Numbered from the stretch's first letter, positions 15,705 to 24,204 are shown. The stretch is DNA of 39,614 bases from Prevotella sp. UBA3776 (GCA_002369515.1 DFFM01000016.1:1071-40684); one strand, 5' to 3'. The notes: a model not told the origin generated them from the sequence alone. Numbers and translations: made by a program.

Positions 15705-17360
15705 TTATTTCCATCCAGTTTTCATGACGTCGGCGTTCAGGAGCCAAATGCTATTGTCGGCGGCAACCATCACTTGGTCGGTGGAAATCAGGTGACAGAC
15801 ATTCTTGGGCGTGTCATTCCAAATGTGGTTGGAAAAAAAGATGCAGTCGGCCTTGTCCATGTCTAACAGGAGGAAACGTTGGTCAAGTGAACATACTTGA
15901 TACACCCACGAGCGGCTGGCACTCGAATAGTCCCAGGCGGCCCTTGAGCTGCGGGCTTCGGCTTCGGTCACTTCCGAGTAGGTGTCGGTGTCCAGGTCGA
16001 TGACACACTGGCTGCCCGGAGCGGTGCAGATGAACACCTTGTTGGCCAGTCGGCTGAACTGCATGTCCATCATGTTGCCACCCGCGTAGTATTTCTCCGA
16101 CCTGAATTTGGTGTCCAAGACATATTCCTCGGGAGTGGGTTGCTGTCGGCTGATGCTGTTCAGCGGACTGAACAGTCTTGGATAGGGGCTCGACCATATT
16201 TTCTGGCCATTGAAGCTGCGATAGACGTGTTCAAACTGCTTCTCAGCCCAGCTGTAGCCGCTCAGTGTCTGGGCGTTGCCGTTGGCGCTGTCTATGTAGC
16301 GCCACTCCAGTCCTGTTGCACCTTCTTCCAGCAAAATGACAATGCCCAGTCCGTCGTTGGTGAACTCCAGTTCGTAGGGATAGATGGCAGGCCACTGCGG
16401 ATGGGCTTCGGGCGACGGGTCGAATGCTATTTCGCCCGTGAAACTGCCCGTCAGAGGGTCGATGATGCTAAGCCGGTTGTCAAATCCCAGGTCGGCAATG
16501 GCATTGAGCGGGAGCACATACAGTTGTTTGTTGTAGGGGTTGTAGCAGATGTGCCCTGGCGCGAATGGCATGTCAATGTCGTGCAGCACATGCCCGTCAT
16601 CCATCGACAGTTCCACCAGTTTGTTGGGGCGCGTCAAAGAAACCCAAACGCTCTTTTCGTCTGCCGAGGGCAGTGCAAACCTCACCTCGCCGCCTGCTGC
16701 GAATTTCTTTTCGTAGAAAGGAATGCTCACGTCGATGGTTGCATGAGCGTCTTTTGCATTCTTGAGGTGGACTCGGCAAGCCAAGTCGAGACCAAGCGCT
16801 CCAGGAGAAAACTTTTGTCTGACGGTCTTTCCACCGTCGCTGTAAGTGGGGTTGCTGTCAATGTAGTAATTTTCCGTTTCCCAATATTCAACGGTCACGG
16901 GCTGGTCGAAGGTCATTTCGAAGTAGCTTTCCTCATTTTTTATTTTGTTGCCCACCACTCCGCGGCAACTCACCACTTTGGGTTCGGTGCCAAAGCCCGT
17001 GCCCGCTTGATTGATGGAAACCGAAGCCTTTGTCTGGCTCGACTCCACGATGATGACGGCATCGCGCGAGGTGTTCTTGGTGTTTTCCTGCCAAAAGAAC
17101 ATCAGTTGCGAGTCACCCTTTCCTTGAGGGGAGCGCAGCGTTATCCAGTCGGCCTGACAGGTGGCTTTCCATGAGCAGTTGGAGGTGATTTCAATGATTC
17201 CCGAGCCAGCCTCAGTGCTCAGTTCCACGCTTTCTGCACCCAGACTGATGTTTTCGATGAATGGCGGTTCTGTGTTTTCTTCTTTCCCGCAGGCCGCAAG
17301 GAGAAAAATGCTGAAGAATAAGGCGATAAACGTCGAAGAGTTGTTTCTTGTCATTTTCAT
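15705..17360 (-). CDS. BACON-domain lipoprotein with propeller-like C-terminal region
   Basis: The 551-residue precursor has Cys24 in FLLAACGKE. Residues ~38-120 form a BACON-type Ig domain (VELSTEAGSGIIEITSNC, then AVIIVESSQ...VSINQAGTG). From about residue 235 on, repeated units such as KSVWVSLTRPNKLVELSMDDG, HICYNPYNKQLYVLPL and NRLSIIDPLTGSFTGEIAF look like blades of a beta-propeller. BACON domains are typical of Bacteroidetes surface proteins. The ligand is unknown. It begins 5 bp after the stop of the Rieske-like lipoprotein, so both are one operon. Confidence 0.8.
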   Translation of the reverse strand: MKMTRNNSSTFIALFFSIFLLAACGKEENTEPPFIENISLGAESVELSTEAGSGIIEITSNCSWKATCQADWITLRSPQGKGDSQLMFFWQENTKNTSRDAVIIVESSQTKASVSINQAGTGFGTEPKVVSCRGVVGNKIKNEESYFEMTFDQPVTVEYWETENYYIDSNPTYSDGGKTVRQKFSPGALGLDLACRVHLKNAKDAHATIDVSIPFYEKKFAAGGEVRFALPSADEKSVWVSLTRPNKLVELSMDDGHVLHDIDMPFAPGHICYNPYNKQLYVLPLNAIADLGFDNRLSIIDPLTGSFTGEIAFDPSPEAHPQWPAIYPYELEFTNDGLGIVILLEEGATGLEWRYIDSANGNAQTLSGYSWAEKQFEHVYRSFNGQKIWSSPYPRLFSPLNSISRQQPTPEEYVLDTKFRSEKYYAGGNMMDMQFSRLANKVFICTAPGSQCVIDLDTDTYSEVTEAEARSSRAAWDYSSASRSWVYQVCSLDQRFLLLDMDKADCIFFSNHIWNDTPKNVCHLISTDQVMVAADNSIWLLNADVMKTGWK

Positions 17361-17365
17361 TGTTG

Positions 17366-17953
17366 TTAATTAAAGACGCTGAGCATGGTGCCGTCGTAGT
17401 TGGCGCGGTAGCGGACGAGTTTCGAGCCTTTGTCGCCCTCAACGATGAATCCGTTGTTGTTCAGGTCATATTTGCGGTGGCACTTGCCACACTGCACCCA
17501 CTGGCCGTTGTTGTTCCAGGAGAGCGGGTATTTGTAGAGGTTGTAGTCCGAAATGCAGTTGGGGCATTGGCGGTCGAAGGCGTAGAGTCCGTTGCCCAGG
17601 CTGCTGTAGCCCACAATGATGGCGTTGTTGGTTCCCAGTACCCATGTGGTGTAGTTCTCGCGGGCGGTGGTGATGGCTATGTCTTCGGTGTTCTTGCCGT
17701 CGTTCAGTTCGATGTGTACAGTCCTCACTCCGTTGACGGGCGCACTGCTCACCAGGGCATAGATGCCGGGTGCCATGGGGTTGAGCGCATTGCGCAACAA
17801 GGTGGTGTTGTGCAGTTGCGTGTCGAACGTGAAGTAGCACTGGTAGTTCATGTTGTACTCGTTGTCCGCTTCGCACCCCGATAGGGACAGCGTAAGCAGC
17901 AACGATAGCATCAGGGTGCCCAGACAGAGCAACAGGTTTTTTCCTTTAGACAT
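17366..17953 (-). CDS. Rieske-like (CxxC...CxxC) lipoprotein
   Basis: The start is set at the ATG at 17951-17953 (MSKGKNLLLCLG), which gives a clean lipoprotein signal (LSLSGCEAD, Cys near residue 27) and 195 residues; the frame is open ten codons further. The C-terminal half has QCPNC, then QCGKCHRKYDLNNNGFIVEG. The spacing and the DLxxG ending recall a Rieske fold, but the first ligand pair C-x-H is replaced by CPNC, so a zinc-knuckle or degenerate Rieske site is likelier than a 2Fe-2S cluster. It would act at the outer membrane or periplasm. It is the first gene of an operon with the 551-residue BACON lipoprotein. Confidence 0.75.
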   Translation of the reverse strand: MSKGKNLLLCLGTLMLSLLLTLSLSGCEADNEYNMNYQCYFTFDTQLHNTTLLRNALNPMAPGIYALVSSAPVNGVRTVHIELNDGKNTEDIAITTARENYTTWVLGTNNAIIVGYSSLGNGLYAFDRQCPNCISDYNLYKYPLSWNNNGQWVQCGKCHRKYDLNNNGFIVEGDKGSKLVRYRANYDGTMLSVFN

Positions 17954-17973
17954 AGCAGTATTGTTTTTTAGGC

Positions 17974-18075
17974 ATGGCAACATGTTAACAAATAGGGCTT
18001 TTTAAGACATGGCAACATACTAACACCGAAAAGCGACCTTGTTCTTGCTATTCTTGATGTGTTAGTATGTTACTG
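17974..18075. repeat. CATGGCAACAT direct repeats and long inverted repeat between argH and the lipoprotein operon
   Basis: CATGGCAACAT followed by a TAACA word occurs twice (about 17983 and 18005). The second copy carries AACATACTAACAC, whose inverse GTGTTAGTATGTT stands at about 18058-18070, followed by ACTGTTTTTTT. The 13-bp stem and T run could end transcription in the plus direction, and the stem also follows the argH stop on the minus strand. Confidence 0.55.
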
Positions 18076-18097
18076 TTTTTTTCCTGTCTTTCCCTTG

Positions 18098-19435
18098 TCA
18101 TTCAGTCTTCAGCAGGGCGGCTTCGGCATCAGTCATGCGCTCAAAATTGAATTCGGCCACAATTGTCTCCATGAGCTTGGCAATCTGTTCGTTGCACAGG
18201 TTGCCGATGCTGCCTTCATGGGTGTGGTGTATGTTCTTGTTGGGTGTGAATCGGCCTGCCTCTATGTCGAGCCCCACCTTCTTGTAGGCGTCGCGGAAAG
18301 GCATGCCGTTGGCGGCCAGTCGGTTGACCTCTTCCACCGAGAACATGGGGTCGTACATGGGGTTGTCCAGTATGTGCTCGTTCACCTCCATGCGGTTGAT
18401 GATGTAGGCGCACATGTCGAGGCAGTCCTTCAGTTCGCCGAAGGCTGGCAGAAACACTTCCTTGATGATTTGCAGGTCGCGGAAATAGCCCACAGGCAGA
18501 TTGTTCATGATGAGCATCACCTGTGCGGGCAGTCCTTGCAGTTTGTTCGACTTGGCGCGTATCAGTTCAAACACGTCGGGATTCTTCTTGTGAGGCATGA
18601 TGCTGCTTCCGGTGGTACACTCCTTGGGCAACTTCACAAACGAGAAGTTCTGCGAGTTGAACAGACAAGCGTCGAATGCCATTTTGGCCATCGTGCCGGC
18701 CACGGTGGCCATGGCGAAGGCCACGTTGCGCTCCATCTTGCCGCGCCCCATCTGTGCATACACCACGTTGTAGTCCATCGAGTCGAAACCCAACAGCCGA
18801 GTGGTCATGCTTCGGTCCAGTGGAAAGCTGGAACCGTAGCCTGCGGCCGAGCCCAACGGGTTGCGGTTGGTCATGCGGTAGGCGGCCTGCAGGAAAAGCA
18901 TGTCGTCGGCCAGACTTTCTGCGTATGCTCCAAACCACAGTCCGAACGACGATGGCATGGCCACTTGCAGGTGGGTGTAGCCCGGCATGAGCACGTCCTT
19001 GTACTGTTCGCTCTTGGCGATGAGCTCGTCGAAGAGCCGTTTCACGGCCTCCACAATGTCCTTCAGCTCGTGGCGGGTGAACAGTTTCAAATCGACCAGC
19101 ACTTGGTCGTTGCGCGAGCGTCCCGAATGGATTTTCTTGCCCATGTCGCCCAAGCGGCGGGTGAGCATCAGCTCCACTTGCGAGTGGACATCCTCGATGC
19201 CTTCCTCAATGGTGAACTCGCCGCGTTCGCAAATGTCGTAGATGCGGCGCAACTCCTTGAGCAGTTGCTTCAGTTCGTCGGCCTCCAGCAGTCCGATGCT
19301 TTCCAGCATGGTGATGTGGGCCATGGACCCCAACACGTCGTATTTTGCCAAATACAGGTCCATCTCGCGGTCACGGCCTACGGTGAATCGCTCAATCTCT
19401 TTGTTTATCTCAAAATCTTTTTCCCAGAGTTTCAT
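18098..19435 (-). CDS. argH: Argininosuccinate lyase
   Basis: A 445-residue cytoplasmic enzyme that splits argininosuccinate into arginine and fumarate, the last step of arginine synthesis. It shows the fumarase/aspartase superfamily blocks in order: HSGRSRND (103-110), TRNPLGS-type block NRNPLGSAAGYG (~191-202), and the signature GSSIMPHKKNP (276-286), whose flexible loop carries the catalytic serine. The length is close to the family norm. It is the third gene of a pyrE - SRPBCC - argH run with gaps of 12 and 26 bp. Confidence 0.95.
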   Translation of the reverse strand: MKLWEKDFEINKEIERFTVGRDREMDLYLAKYDVLGSMAHITMLESIGLLEADELKQLLKELRRIYDICERGEFTIEEGIEDVHSQVELMLTRRLGDMGKKIHSGRSRNDQVLVDLKLFTRHELKDIVEAVKRLFDELIAKSEQYKDVLMPGYTHLQVAMPSSFGLWFGAYAESLADDMLFLQAAYRMTNRNPLGSAAGYGSSFPLDRSMTTRLLGFDSMDYNVVYAQMGRGKMERNVAFAMATVAGTMAKMAFDACLFNSQNFSFVKLPKECTTGSSIMPHKKNPDVFELIRAKSNKLQGLPAQVMLIMNNLPVGYFRDLQIIKEVFLPAFGELKDCLDMCAYIINRMEVNEHILDNPMYDPMFSVEEVNRLAANGMPFRDAYKKVGLDIEAGRFTPNKNIHHTHEGSIGNLCNEQIAKLMETIVAEFNFERMTDAEAALLKTE

Positions 19436-19461
19436 CTCTCGTCAAAATTATGGAGCTTTGG

Positions 19462-19878
19462 TTAATATTGCACCATGGTTAGTGCCTCGGCAATTTTTTC
19501 CAGCCCCTGTTGGATGGGGCCCGCCACCATGCCGCGGATGAAAGGGTTCAGTTCGGCTTTCACCGTTAGTTTCATCTTGGTGGCCGTCTCGCTGGCAGGC
19601 AGCAGCTGCACCCACAGGTTGAAGGGTATGGGGCTGTTGGCCGTCTCAAATTTGATGGTCTTGGGCTCCTCGCGCTCCACCACTCGCAGTGTCAGGCTGC
19701 CCACGGGCTGCACACTCACGCTCACAGAGTCGCGGTCGAAACTCAGGTCCTCTATCTTGTCGGCGGGCAGTTTGTCCTTCACCCGCTCCAGGTTGTTCAG
19801 GTCGCTCAGCATGTCATAGACTCTCTGCTGAGGGGCTTCTATCAGCTTTATGCTGCTTTCAAATGTTGACAAGCTCAT
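19462..19878 (-). CDS. SRPBCC-fold (START-like) protein
   Basis: A 138-residue soluble protein. The pattern ESSIKLIEAPQQRVYDMLSDLNNL at the start, central beta strands (VEREEPKTIKFET) and a long C-terminal helix (NPFIRGMVAGPIQQGLEKIAEAL) fit the polyketide-cyclase/START-like SRPBCC fold, a hydrophobic-ligand pocket. The ligand and role are unknown. It is placed between pyrE and argH. Confidence 0.8.
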   Translation of the reverse strand: MSLSTFESSIKLIEAPQQRVYDMLSDLNNLERVKDKLPADKIEDLSFDRDSVSVSVQPVGSLTLRVVEREEPKTIKFETANSPIPFNLWVQLLPASETATKMKLTVKAELNPFIRGMVAGPIQQGLEKIAEALTMVQY

Positions 19879-19890
19879 GTTCTTTTCCTC

Positions 19891-20523
19891 CTATTTCTTC
19901 CAGTTTGCGGGGTCTTTGCGCCATTCGTTCAGCAGCTCTACGTCGTCGTCAGAGATATAGCCCGTTTCCAGAGCCTCTGCCACTACGTGCTCGTAGTCGG
20001 TCAACGTAACAAGTTCCACCTTGGCGTCCTCGAAAGCTTTCTTGGCCACAGGGAAACCGTAGGTGTAGCTGGCCACCATGCCCACCACTTCGCAGGCATT
20101 CTGGCGTATGGCCTCCACAGCTTTCAGCGAGCTGCCGCCCGTAGAGATGAGGTCCTCAATGACCACCACCTTCATGCCTGGCTTCAGTTCGCCCTCTATG
20201 AGGTTCTCAAGTCCGTGGTCCTTGGGCTTCGACCGCACATAGACAAACGGCAGGTGCAGCTCGTCAGCCACCAGTGCGCCTTGGGCGATGGCACCCGTGG
20301 CCACTCCAGCCACAGCCTCTGCCTCGGGAAATCGCTCCAGCACGGCATGCACGATTTCCAGTTTGACGTAGTTGCGCAACTCGGGGTAGGAGAGTGTCTT
20401 GCGGTTGTCGCAGTAGAAGGGCGACTTCCATCCGCTCGCCCATGTAAACGGATTGTTGGGTTGCAACTTGATGGCTTTCACTTTCAGCAGTTTCGAAGCG
20501 AATGCTTTCTTCAATTCGTCCAT
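19891..20523 (-). CDS. pyrE: Orotate phosphoribosyltransferase
   Basis: A 210-residue cytoplasmic enzyme making OMP from orotate and PRPP in pyrimidine synthesis. The PRPP motif VVVIEDLISTGGSS is at about 119-132; the catalytic loop region RSKPKDHGL follows the conserved YVRSKPKDHG. The start is the ATG at 20521-20523 (MDELKKAFASKLL). The frame extends upstream across the promoter box at 20603-20610, so the longer reading is rejected. It heads the run with the SRPBCC protein and argH. Confidence 0.94.
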   Translation of the reverse strand: MDELKKAFASKLLKVKAIKLQPNNPFTWASGWKSPFYCDNRKTLSYPELRNYVKLEIVHAVLERFPEAEAVAGVATGAIAQGALVADELHLPFVYVRSKPKDHGLENLIEGELKPGMKVVVIEDLISTGGSSLKAVEAIRQNACEVVGMVASYTYGFPVAKKAFEDAKVELVTLTDYEHVVAEALETGYISDDDVELLNEWRKDPANWKK

Positions 20524-20602
20524 ATTATTATTGTTTACAGTTTGTGGTTTGTGGCTTGCCCATTGCGGCTGTTGGGCCACCGGCCAATCATTATTCTTGC
20601 TG

Positions 20603-20610
20603 CAAAAATA
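20603..20610 (-). promoter_or_regulatory. pyrE promoter -7 box
   Basis: TATTTTTG followed by C in minus-strand sense, 80 bp before the pyrE ATG. No clear -33 box. Confidence 0.55.
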
Positions 20611-20679
20611 TACTATTTTTTCCATATTGCCGTCGTTATTCCCCATTTATTATGTTTTTTTTAAGGAGCCCCCTCAAAT

Positions 20680-20740
20680 TGGGAGTGCAGGAGTTCATGA
20701 GTGCAGCAGCTAGTCGTGCAGCCGTGCAGACAATGCTCCA
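20680..20740. repeat. GTGCAG/GTTCATGAGTGCAG low-complexity repeat
   Basis: GTGCAG occurs at about 20686, 20700, 20717 and 20725, within an imperfect repeat of GAGTGCAGGAGTTCATGAGTGCAG type, between the metal ATPase gene and pyrE. It has no coding potential that I can support. Confidence 0.4.
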
Positions 20741-20815
20741 ATGACTGCCAACTCCATGCCAGAAACAAAAAAATCGACAATTGTCCTTCCGCCTTACCTT
20801 CTTGCTCCAGCACCT

Positions 20816-22945
20816 TCATCGCGAGAGGCGGGTGGCGTTGAGCACAGCCAGCAGGGCTACGCCTACGTCTGCGAAGACGGCTTCCCAGAGATTGGCCACG
20901 CCGAGCACACCCAGTACCATCACCACCGCCTTGGCGCCAATGGCGAGCGCGATGTTCTGCTTCACCACTTTCCGGGTGCGTCGGCCAATGCCGACAGCCT
21001 CGGCAACACGCGAGGGCTGGTCCGTCTGTATTACGATGTCCGCCGTCTCGATGGCAGCGTCGCTGCCCATGGCCCCCATGGCTATGCCCACATGGCTGGC
21101 GGCCAGCACCGGTGCGTCGTTGATGCCGTCGCCCACGAAGGCCACCTTGTGCGATGCGTTGCTCAGCGTCTGCACACACTCCATCTTCCCCTCGGGCAGC
21201 AAGCCGCCCTGCGCGTGGCCGACACCTAGCTGCGCAGCCACCCTGTCCGTCAGCGCCTGCTTGTCGCCACTGAGCATCTCGGTGCTTATTTCCAGTTCCT
21301 TCAGCTGCTTGATGGCGTGTGCGGCATCGTCTTTCAGTGTGTCTGAAAGCAGGATATACCCCCTGAAGCGGGCGTTTCTGGCCACTGCCACCAGCGTTTC
21401 CTCCACCGCGTCCAGCTCCTTCGGCCATTCCACCCCCTCTTGTTCCAGCAGTCGGGTGGAACCAACCAGCCAAACGTTTCCCGCTTTGTCGGTAGCCCGC
21501 ATGCCCAGGGCACCTCTCTCCTCCACCGCGTCCAGCTCAGTTTCCCCCGGTGAGGGGAGACTTTCTGCTGGTTGGTACTTTCCCCCCTGGGGGGATGAGT
21601 ATGGGGCTCGTGCGATGGCCTTGGCTATGGGGTGGGTGCTGCCCTGCTCGATGGCCGCCACTTGGCGCATGTCGTCGTCAGTGAGGCCCACCACCTTGCT
21701 GATGCTGAACTCGCCCGTGGTCAGGGTGCCCGTTTTGTCGAACACCACCGTGTCCACCTCCGTTATCGCATCCAGACAGTTGCCCCCCTTGAACAGTATG
21801 CCCCGCTTCGAGGCCGCGCCGATGCCTGCAAAATAGCTCAGCGGAATGCTGACGACCAGCGCGCACGGGCACGAAACCACCAGAAAAACCAGTGCGCGGT
21901 GGAACCACTGGCCAAACCTGAACTCAAAGCCGTCCGTCACGAGCCCCACCAGCCATGGCACCGCCACTGCCAGCACCGCCAGCACAATGACCGTGGGCGT
22001 ATAGACACGGGCAAAACGGCGGATGAAAAGCTCTGCAGGGGCTTTGCGCGCCGCTGCATCCTCCACCATGTCCAGTATGCGCGCCATGGCGCTCTCCTTC
22101 TCCGGGCGCACCACCTGCAGCCGCACCACAGCGTCTGAGGCAATCATGCCCGCCAGCACCTCGCCGCCCTTTTCTATCAGCCGCGGCAGACTCTCGCCCG
22201 TCAGGGCCGCTGTGTTGAACGAAGCGGCGCTCCCGACGAGTGTCCCGTCCAGCGGCACACGCTGTCCCACCTTCACTTCTATCACCTCGCCGACAGCCAC
22301 ATCCGATGGCCTCCGACGCTCCACTCCGCCGTCACTGTTTATCACATCGGCCCAGTCGGGCTTGATGGCCACTAGGCGTCGGATGTCGTCGCGGGCGCGG
22401 TCCACAGCCTTGTCCTGCAACCATTCGCCGACGCAGTAGAACAACATCACTGCCACCCCCTCGGGATACTCGCCAATGCAGAATGCACCCGCAGCGGCAA
22501 TCGTCATGAGCATGAACTCGCTGAACACGTCGCCCCGCCGCAGGCTCCTCAAGGCGTTGGCCACCACCCTGCCGCCAGCCAGCACCAGGGCGCAGCCATA
22601 CCACGCCGCTGCTGTCCAGCCTCCGAACCAGCTCACCCCGCAGGCCGTCAGAATCATGCCGCCCGCCAGCAGCGCGAATGCCGCACCCATGGCAGCGAGC
22701 GAAAGGCCCCCGTCCGTTCCGTGGTCGTGCTCCCCGCTGCAGCAACCGCACCCATGGTCGTGGCCGTGGGTGTGAGAATGATCGTGGTCGTGGCCGTGGT
22801 GGTGAGAATGATCGTGGTCGTCGCTGTGGCCGTGAGAATGATTGTGGTCGTGGTGGAGGCGTTCGCCCCCCTCCTGCTTGCATCCGCAGCCCTGGCCGTG
22901 GCTGCATGCTTCGCTATGGTGCTCTTTTAACAAATTCATGAACAT
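20816..22945 (-). CDS. Heavy-metal P1B-type ATPase with His-rich N-terminus (Zn/Cd exporter-like)
   Basis: A 709-residue inner-membrane pump. After a short start, residues ~30-76 are a His/Asp-rich metal-binding stretch with HxH repeats and a CGCC motif. Then follow the actuator TGE (249-251), the transmembrane metal site CPC (359-361), the phosphorylation loop DKTGT (403-407), the nucleotide-domain HP (438-439) and the hinge GDGIND. This order fits ZntA/CadA-like exporters for Zn, Cd or Pb. The start at 22943-22945 follows an A-rich, GGAA-containing ribosome site. Residues ~447-468 (PYSSPQGGKY...PSPGE) look like an inserted repeat that displaces the usual linker. The identical 20-bp word TCCTCCACCGCGTCCAGCTC at 21399 and 21519 encodes ELDAVEE twice. 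Confidence 0.92.
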   Translation of the reverse strand: MFMNLLKEHHSEACSHGQGCGCKQEGGERLHHDHNHSHGHSDDHDHSHHHGHDHDHSHTHGHDHGCGCCSGEHDHGTDGGLSLAAMGAAFALLAGGMILTACGVSWFGGWTAAAWYGCALVLAGGRVVANALRSLRRGDVFSEFMLMTIAAAGAFCIGEYPEGVAVMLFYCVGEWLQDKAVDRARDDIRRLVAIKPDWADVINSDGGVERRRPSDVAVGEVIEVKVGQRVPLDGTLVGSAASFNTAALTGESLPRLIEKGGEVLAGMIASDAVVRLQVVRPEKESAMARILDMVEDAAARKAPAELFIRRFARVYTPTVIVLAVLAVAVPWLVGLVTDGFEFRFGQWFHRALVFLVVSCPCALVVSIPLSYFAGIGAASKRGILFKGGNCLDAITEVDTVVFDKTGTLTTGEFSISKVVGLTDDDMRQVAAIEQGSTHPIAKAIARAPYSSPQGGKYQPAESLPSPGETELDAVEERGALGMRATDKAGNVWLVGSTRLLEQEGVEWPKELDAVEETLVAVARNARFRGYILLSDTLKDDAAHAIKQLKELEISTEMLSGDKQALTDRVAAQLGVGHAQGGLLPEGKMECVQTLSNASHKVAFVGDGINDAPVLAASHVGIAMGAMGSDAAIETADIVIQTDQPSRVAEAVGIGRRTRKVVKQNIALAIGAKAVVMVLGVLGVANLWEAVFADVGVALLAVLNATRLSR
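21539..21602. repeat. GC-clamped repeat inserted in frame in the ATPase gene
   Basis: CCCCCGGTGAGGGGAG...CCCCCCTGGGGGGAT is built from two small palindromes separated by about 25 bp. It encodes SSPQGGKYQPAESLPSPGE, the SP-x-GG-type peptide often produced by palindromic repeats in Bacteroidetes genomes. It keeps the ATPase frame open. Confidence 0.5.
22735..22858. repeat. Imperfect ~36-bp tandem repeat encoding the His-rich tail
   Basis: GTGAGAATGATCGTGGTCGT (plus-strand sense) and variants recur three times at about 22769, 22802 and 22833, encoding HDHDHSH-type units of the metal ATPase. Confidence 0.7.
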
Positions 22946-23141
22946 CTTTTTTTTCCTTTCTTTTTGTTTTTCCGCTGCAAATTTAGTCAGAACGCGTTGC
23001 AACCCGGTTGCAAACTGTAGTCAGCGCGATTTTTTCCGCGACCGTTTTTCCGTCCTTCCCCTGAAAGGAAAAGGCTTCCGCATCACCCCGCTGGTGCAGG
23101 TTGTGCAGAAGCCCCGTTCCCTTTAGGCTAACTTGTTGTCA

Positions 23142-23237
23142 TTACTCGAAACAGCTGGACACCCCGAAAGCCGTTGCAATGGCCGTAAGAATCGTGATGA
23201 GTAGCTGCAGCAGCATTTTCCATGTTTCTCGTTTCAT
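23142..23237 (-). CDS. Smalltalk-type micro-protein (31 aa)
   Basis: A 31-residue protein reading MKRETWKMLLQLLITILT, then AIATAFGVSSCFE. The basic-aromatic start, one hydrophobic helix (residues ~8-25) and the end G(V/T)(S/T)SC match the tiny 'smalltalk' family of Bacteroidales, which is normally encoded right after an HU-family DNA-binding gene, as here (93-bp gap). In other genomes an N-acetylmuramoyl-L-alanine amidase commonly follows; none is present. The protein probably lies in the inner membrane. Its function is unknown. The start has upstream GAGGACTACCAG. Confidence 0.85.
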   Translation of the reverse strand: MKRETWKMLLQLLITILTAIATAFGVSSCFE

Positions 23238-23329
23238 TCTGGTAGTCCTCTTGTGTTTGGTGCTTTGTTGTGACTGAAGTCAATCCCCCCTGCCCCCTCC
23301 GATGAGCAAAGCAGTGGGGTTGACCTTGC

Positions 23330-23776
23330 TTAGGGATTCGTAGGTTCGTTGTCGCCACCGTTGGTGTTGGTCAGTTTGCCGTCGTAGTCGTCCATCTCTT
23401 TGATGGTGGCCACCTGCTTCAGCGCGGCCTTGCGATAGCTGCCCGTAGCCCGTGCGCGCAACTTGTAGCCCTTGATGTTCGTGGCGGCGTTGAACTCTTC
23501 GGCGCTCTCCGCTCCCTTGCTCTCTATGCCTACCGAGAAGATGGCCAGATCGTCAATTTTCACGGCGATGCCCTCGAGTGTCAGTTCCTGCACACAGTCC
23601 ACCATGTCGGTGAGAAACCCCTTGATGACTCCACGCGAGAACACCGTGTTGTGCTTGGCCATGTGGCGGGCGAGACCGTCGATGCCGATGGTTTGGTTCA
23701 CTACGGCCTTGGCATACACCTTGCCGTTTGTCAGCTCGTTGTTCGAGCTTGCCTTGTACTTGCGATACTTCAACAT
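23330..23776 (-). CDS. HU-family DNA-binding protein
   Basis: A 148-residue protein of the extended HU type found in Bacteroidetes. LKYRKYKASSNNELTNGKVYAKAV begins the fold. The central helices (LARHMAKHNTVFSRGVIKGF, VDCVQELTLEGIAVKI) and beta arm (YKLRARATGSYRKAALKQVATI) match the HU/IHF dimer, and a polar tail rich in Asn, Gly and Asp follows. It binds DNA in the nucleoid. A consensus promoter lies at 23919-23950. It is paired with the smalltalk micro-gene downstream. Confidence 0.88.
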   Translation of the reverse strand: MLKYRKYKASSNNELTNGKVYAKAVVNQTIGIDGLARHMAKHNTVFSRGVIKGFLTDMVDCVQELTLEGIAVKIDDLAIFSVGIESKGAESAEEFNAATNIKGYKLRARATGSYRKAALKQVATIKEMDDYDGKLTNTNGGDNEPTNP

Positions 23777-23918
23777 AATAGTAAGTTTTTTGTTAGGTTG
23801 ATAAAAACGGTTTAATTGTTCACTTTGTCAAGATTGCGATTGCATCTGATGATTGTGTTTTTCCTCGGGCCCGATTGGTTCTTTTTTCATCTTTCTGTCT
23901 GTTCGCTTTTGACAGTTG

Positions 23919-23950
23919 CAAAGGTAAGGCAACTTTTCCCTCGCTCCAAA
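23919..23950 (-). promoter_or_regulatory. Promoter of the HU-family gene
   Basis: TTTG, 20 bp, TACCTTTG in minus-strand sense; exact consensus. The leader is about 135 nt. Confidence 0.8.
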
Positions 23951-24009
23951 TAAAATGCCCTTTTCGCCGTGTTAACCAATGTTAATCGGCTGTTGCAGCC
24001 GCGCCCTCT

Positions 24010-24172
24010 CCGTTTCGTGTGTCCCTGACTGATGATGTCAGTCCTGCGTTTCTTACCATCAGGAGCAGTCTTTCCCTCCCATTCCACCGAGTGTACCACC
24101 GAACATCCGCAGCGTCGGATTTTCCTTCAGGCCAGCGACCGTTGGTTCCACCGAACACTCGCCGAAACGGGG
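24010..24172. repeat. GC-rich border element R1 (two partial copies)
   Basis: 24081-24118 (CCACCGAACATCCGCAGCGT core) and 24130-24172 (GGCCAGCGACCGTTGG, then TTCCACCGAACACTCGCCGA) belong to a family seen six times in 24-32.3 kb. A small hairpin, GACTGATGATGTCAGTC, stands at about 24027. It marks the left border of the lipoprotein/RHS island. Confidence 0.7.
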
Positions 24173-24204
24173 TAGCACTTGCCACGCCAACAAACATACC
24201 TCTG

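Noticed and set aside
18059..19465. 468-codon plus-strand open frame
   Set aside because: It lies opposite argH, has His/Leu/Val-rich low-complexity content and no family features; it is an antisense shadow.
20661..21473. 270-codon minus-strand frame downstream in the metal ATPase
   Set aside because: Out of frame with the well-supported ATPase and Gly/Arg-rich; an alternative-frame shadow in GC-rich DNA.
22735..22858. Possible CRISPR-like regular repeats
   Set aside because: The repeats encode His-rich units of the metal ATPase and have no unique spacers. The TCCGAAAAAG and CTAACTC arrays also lack spacers.
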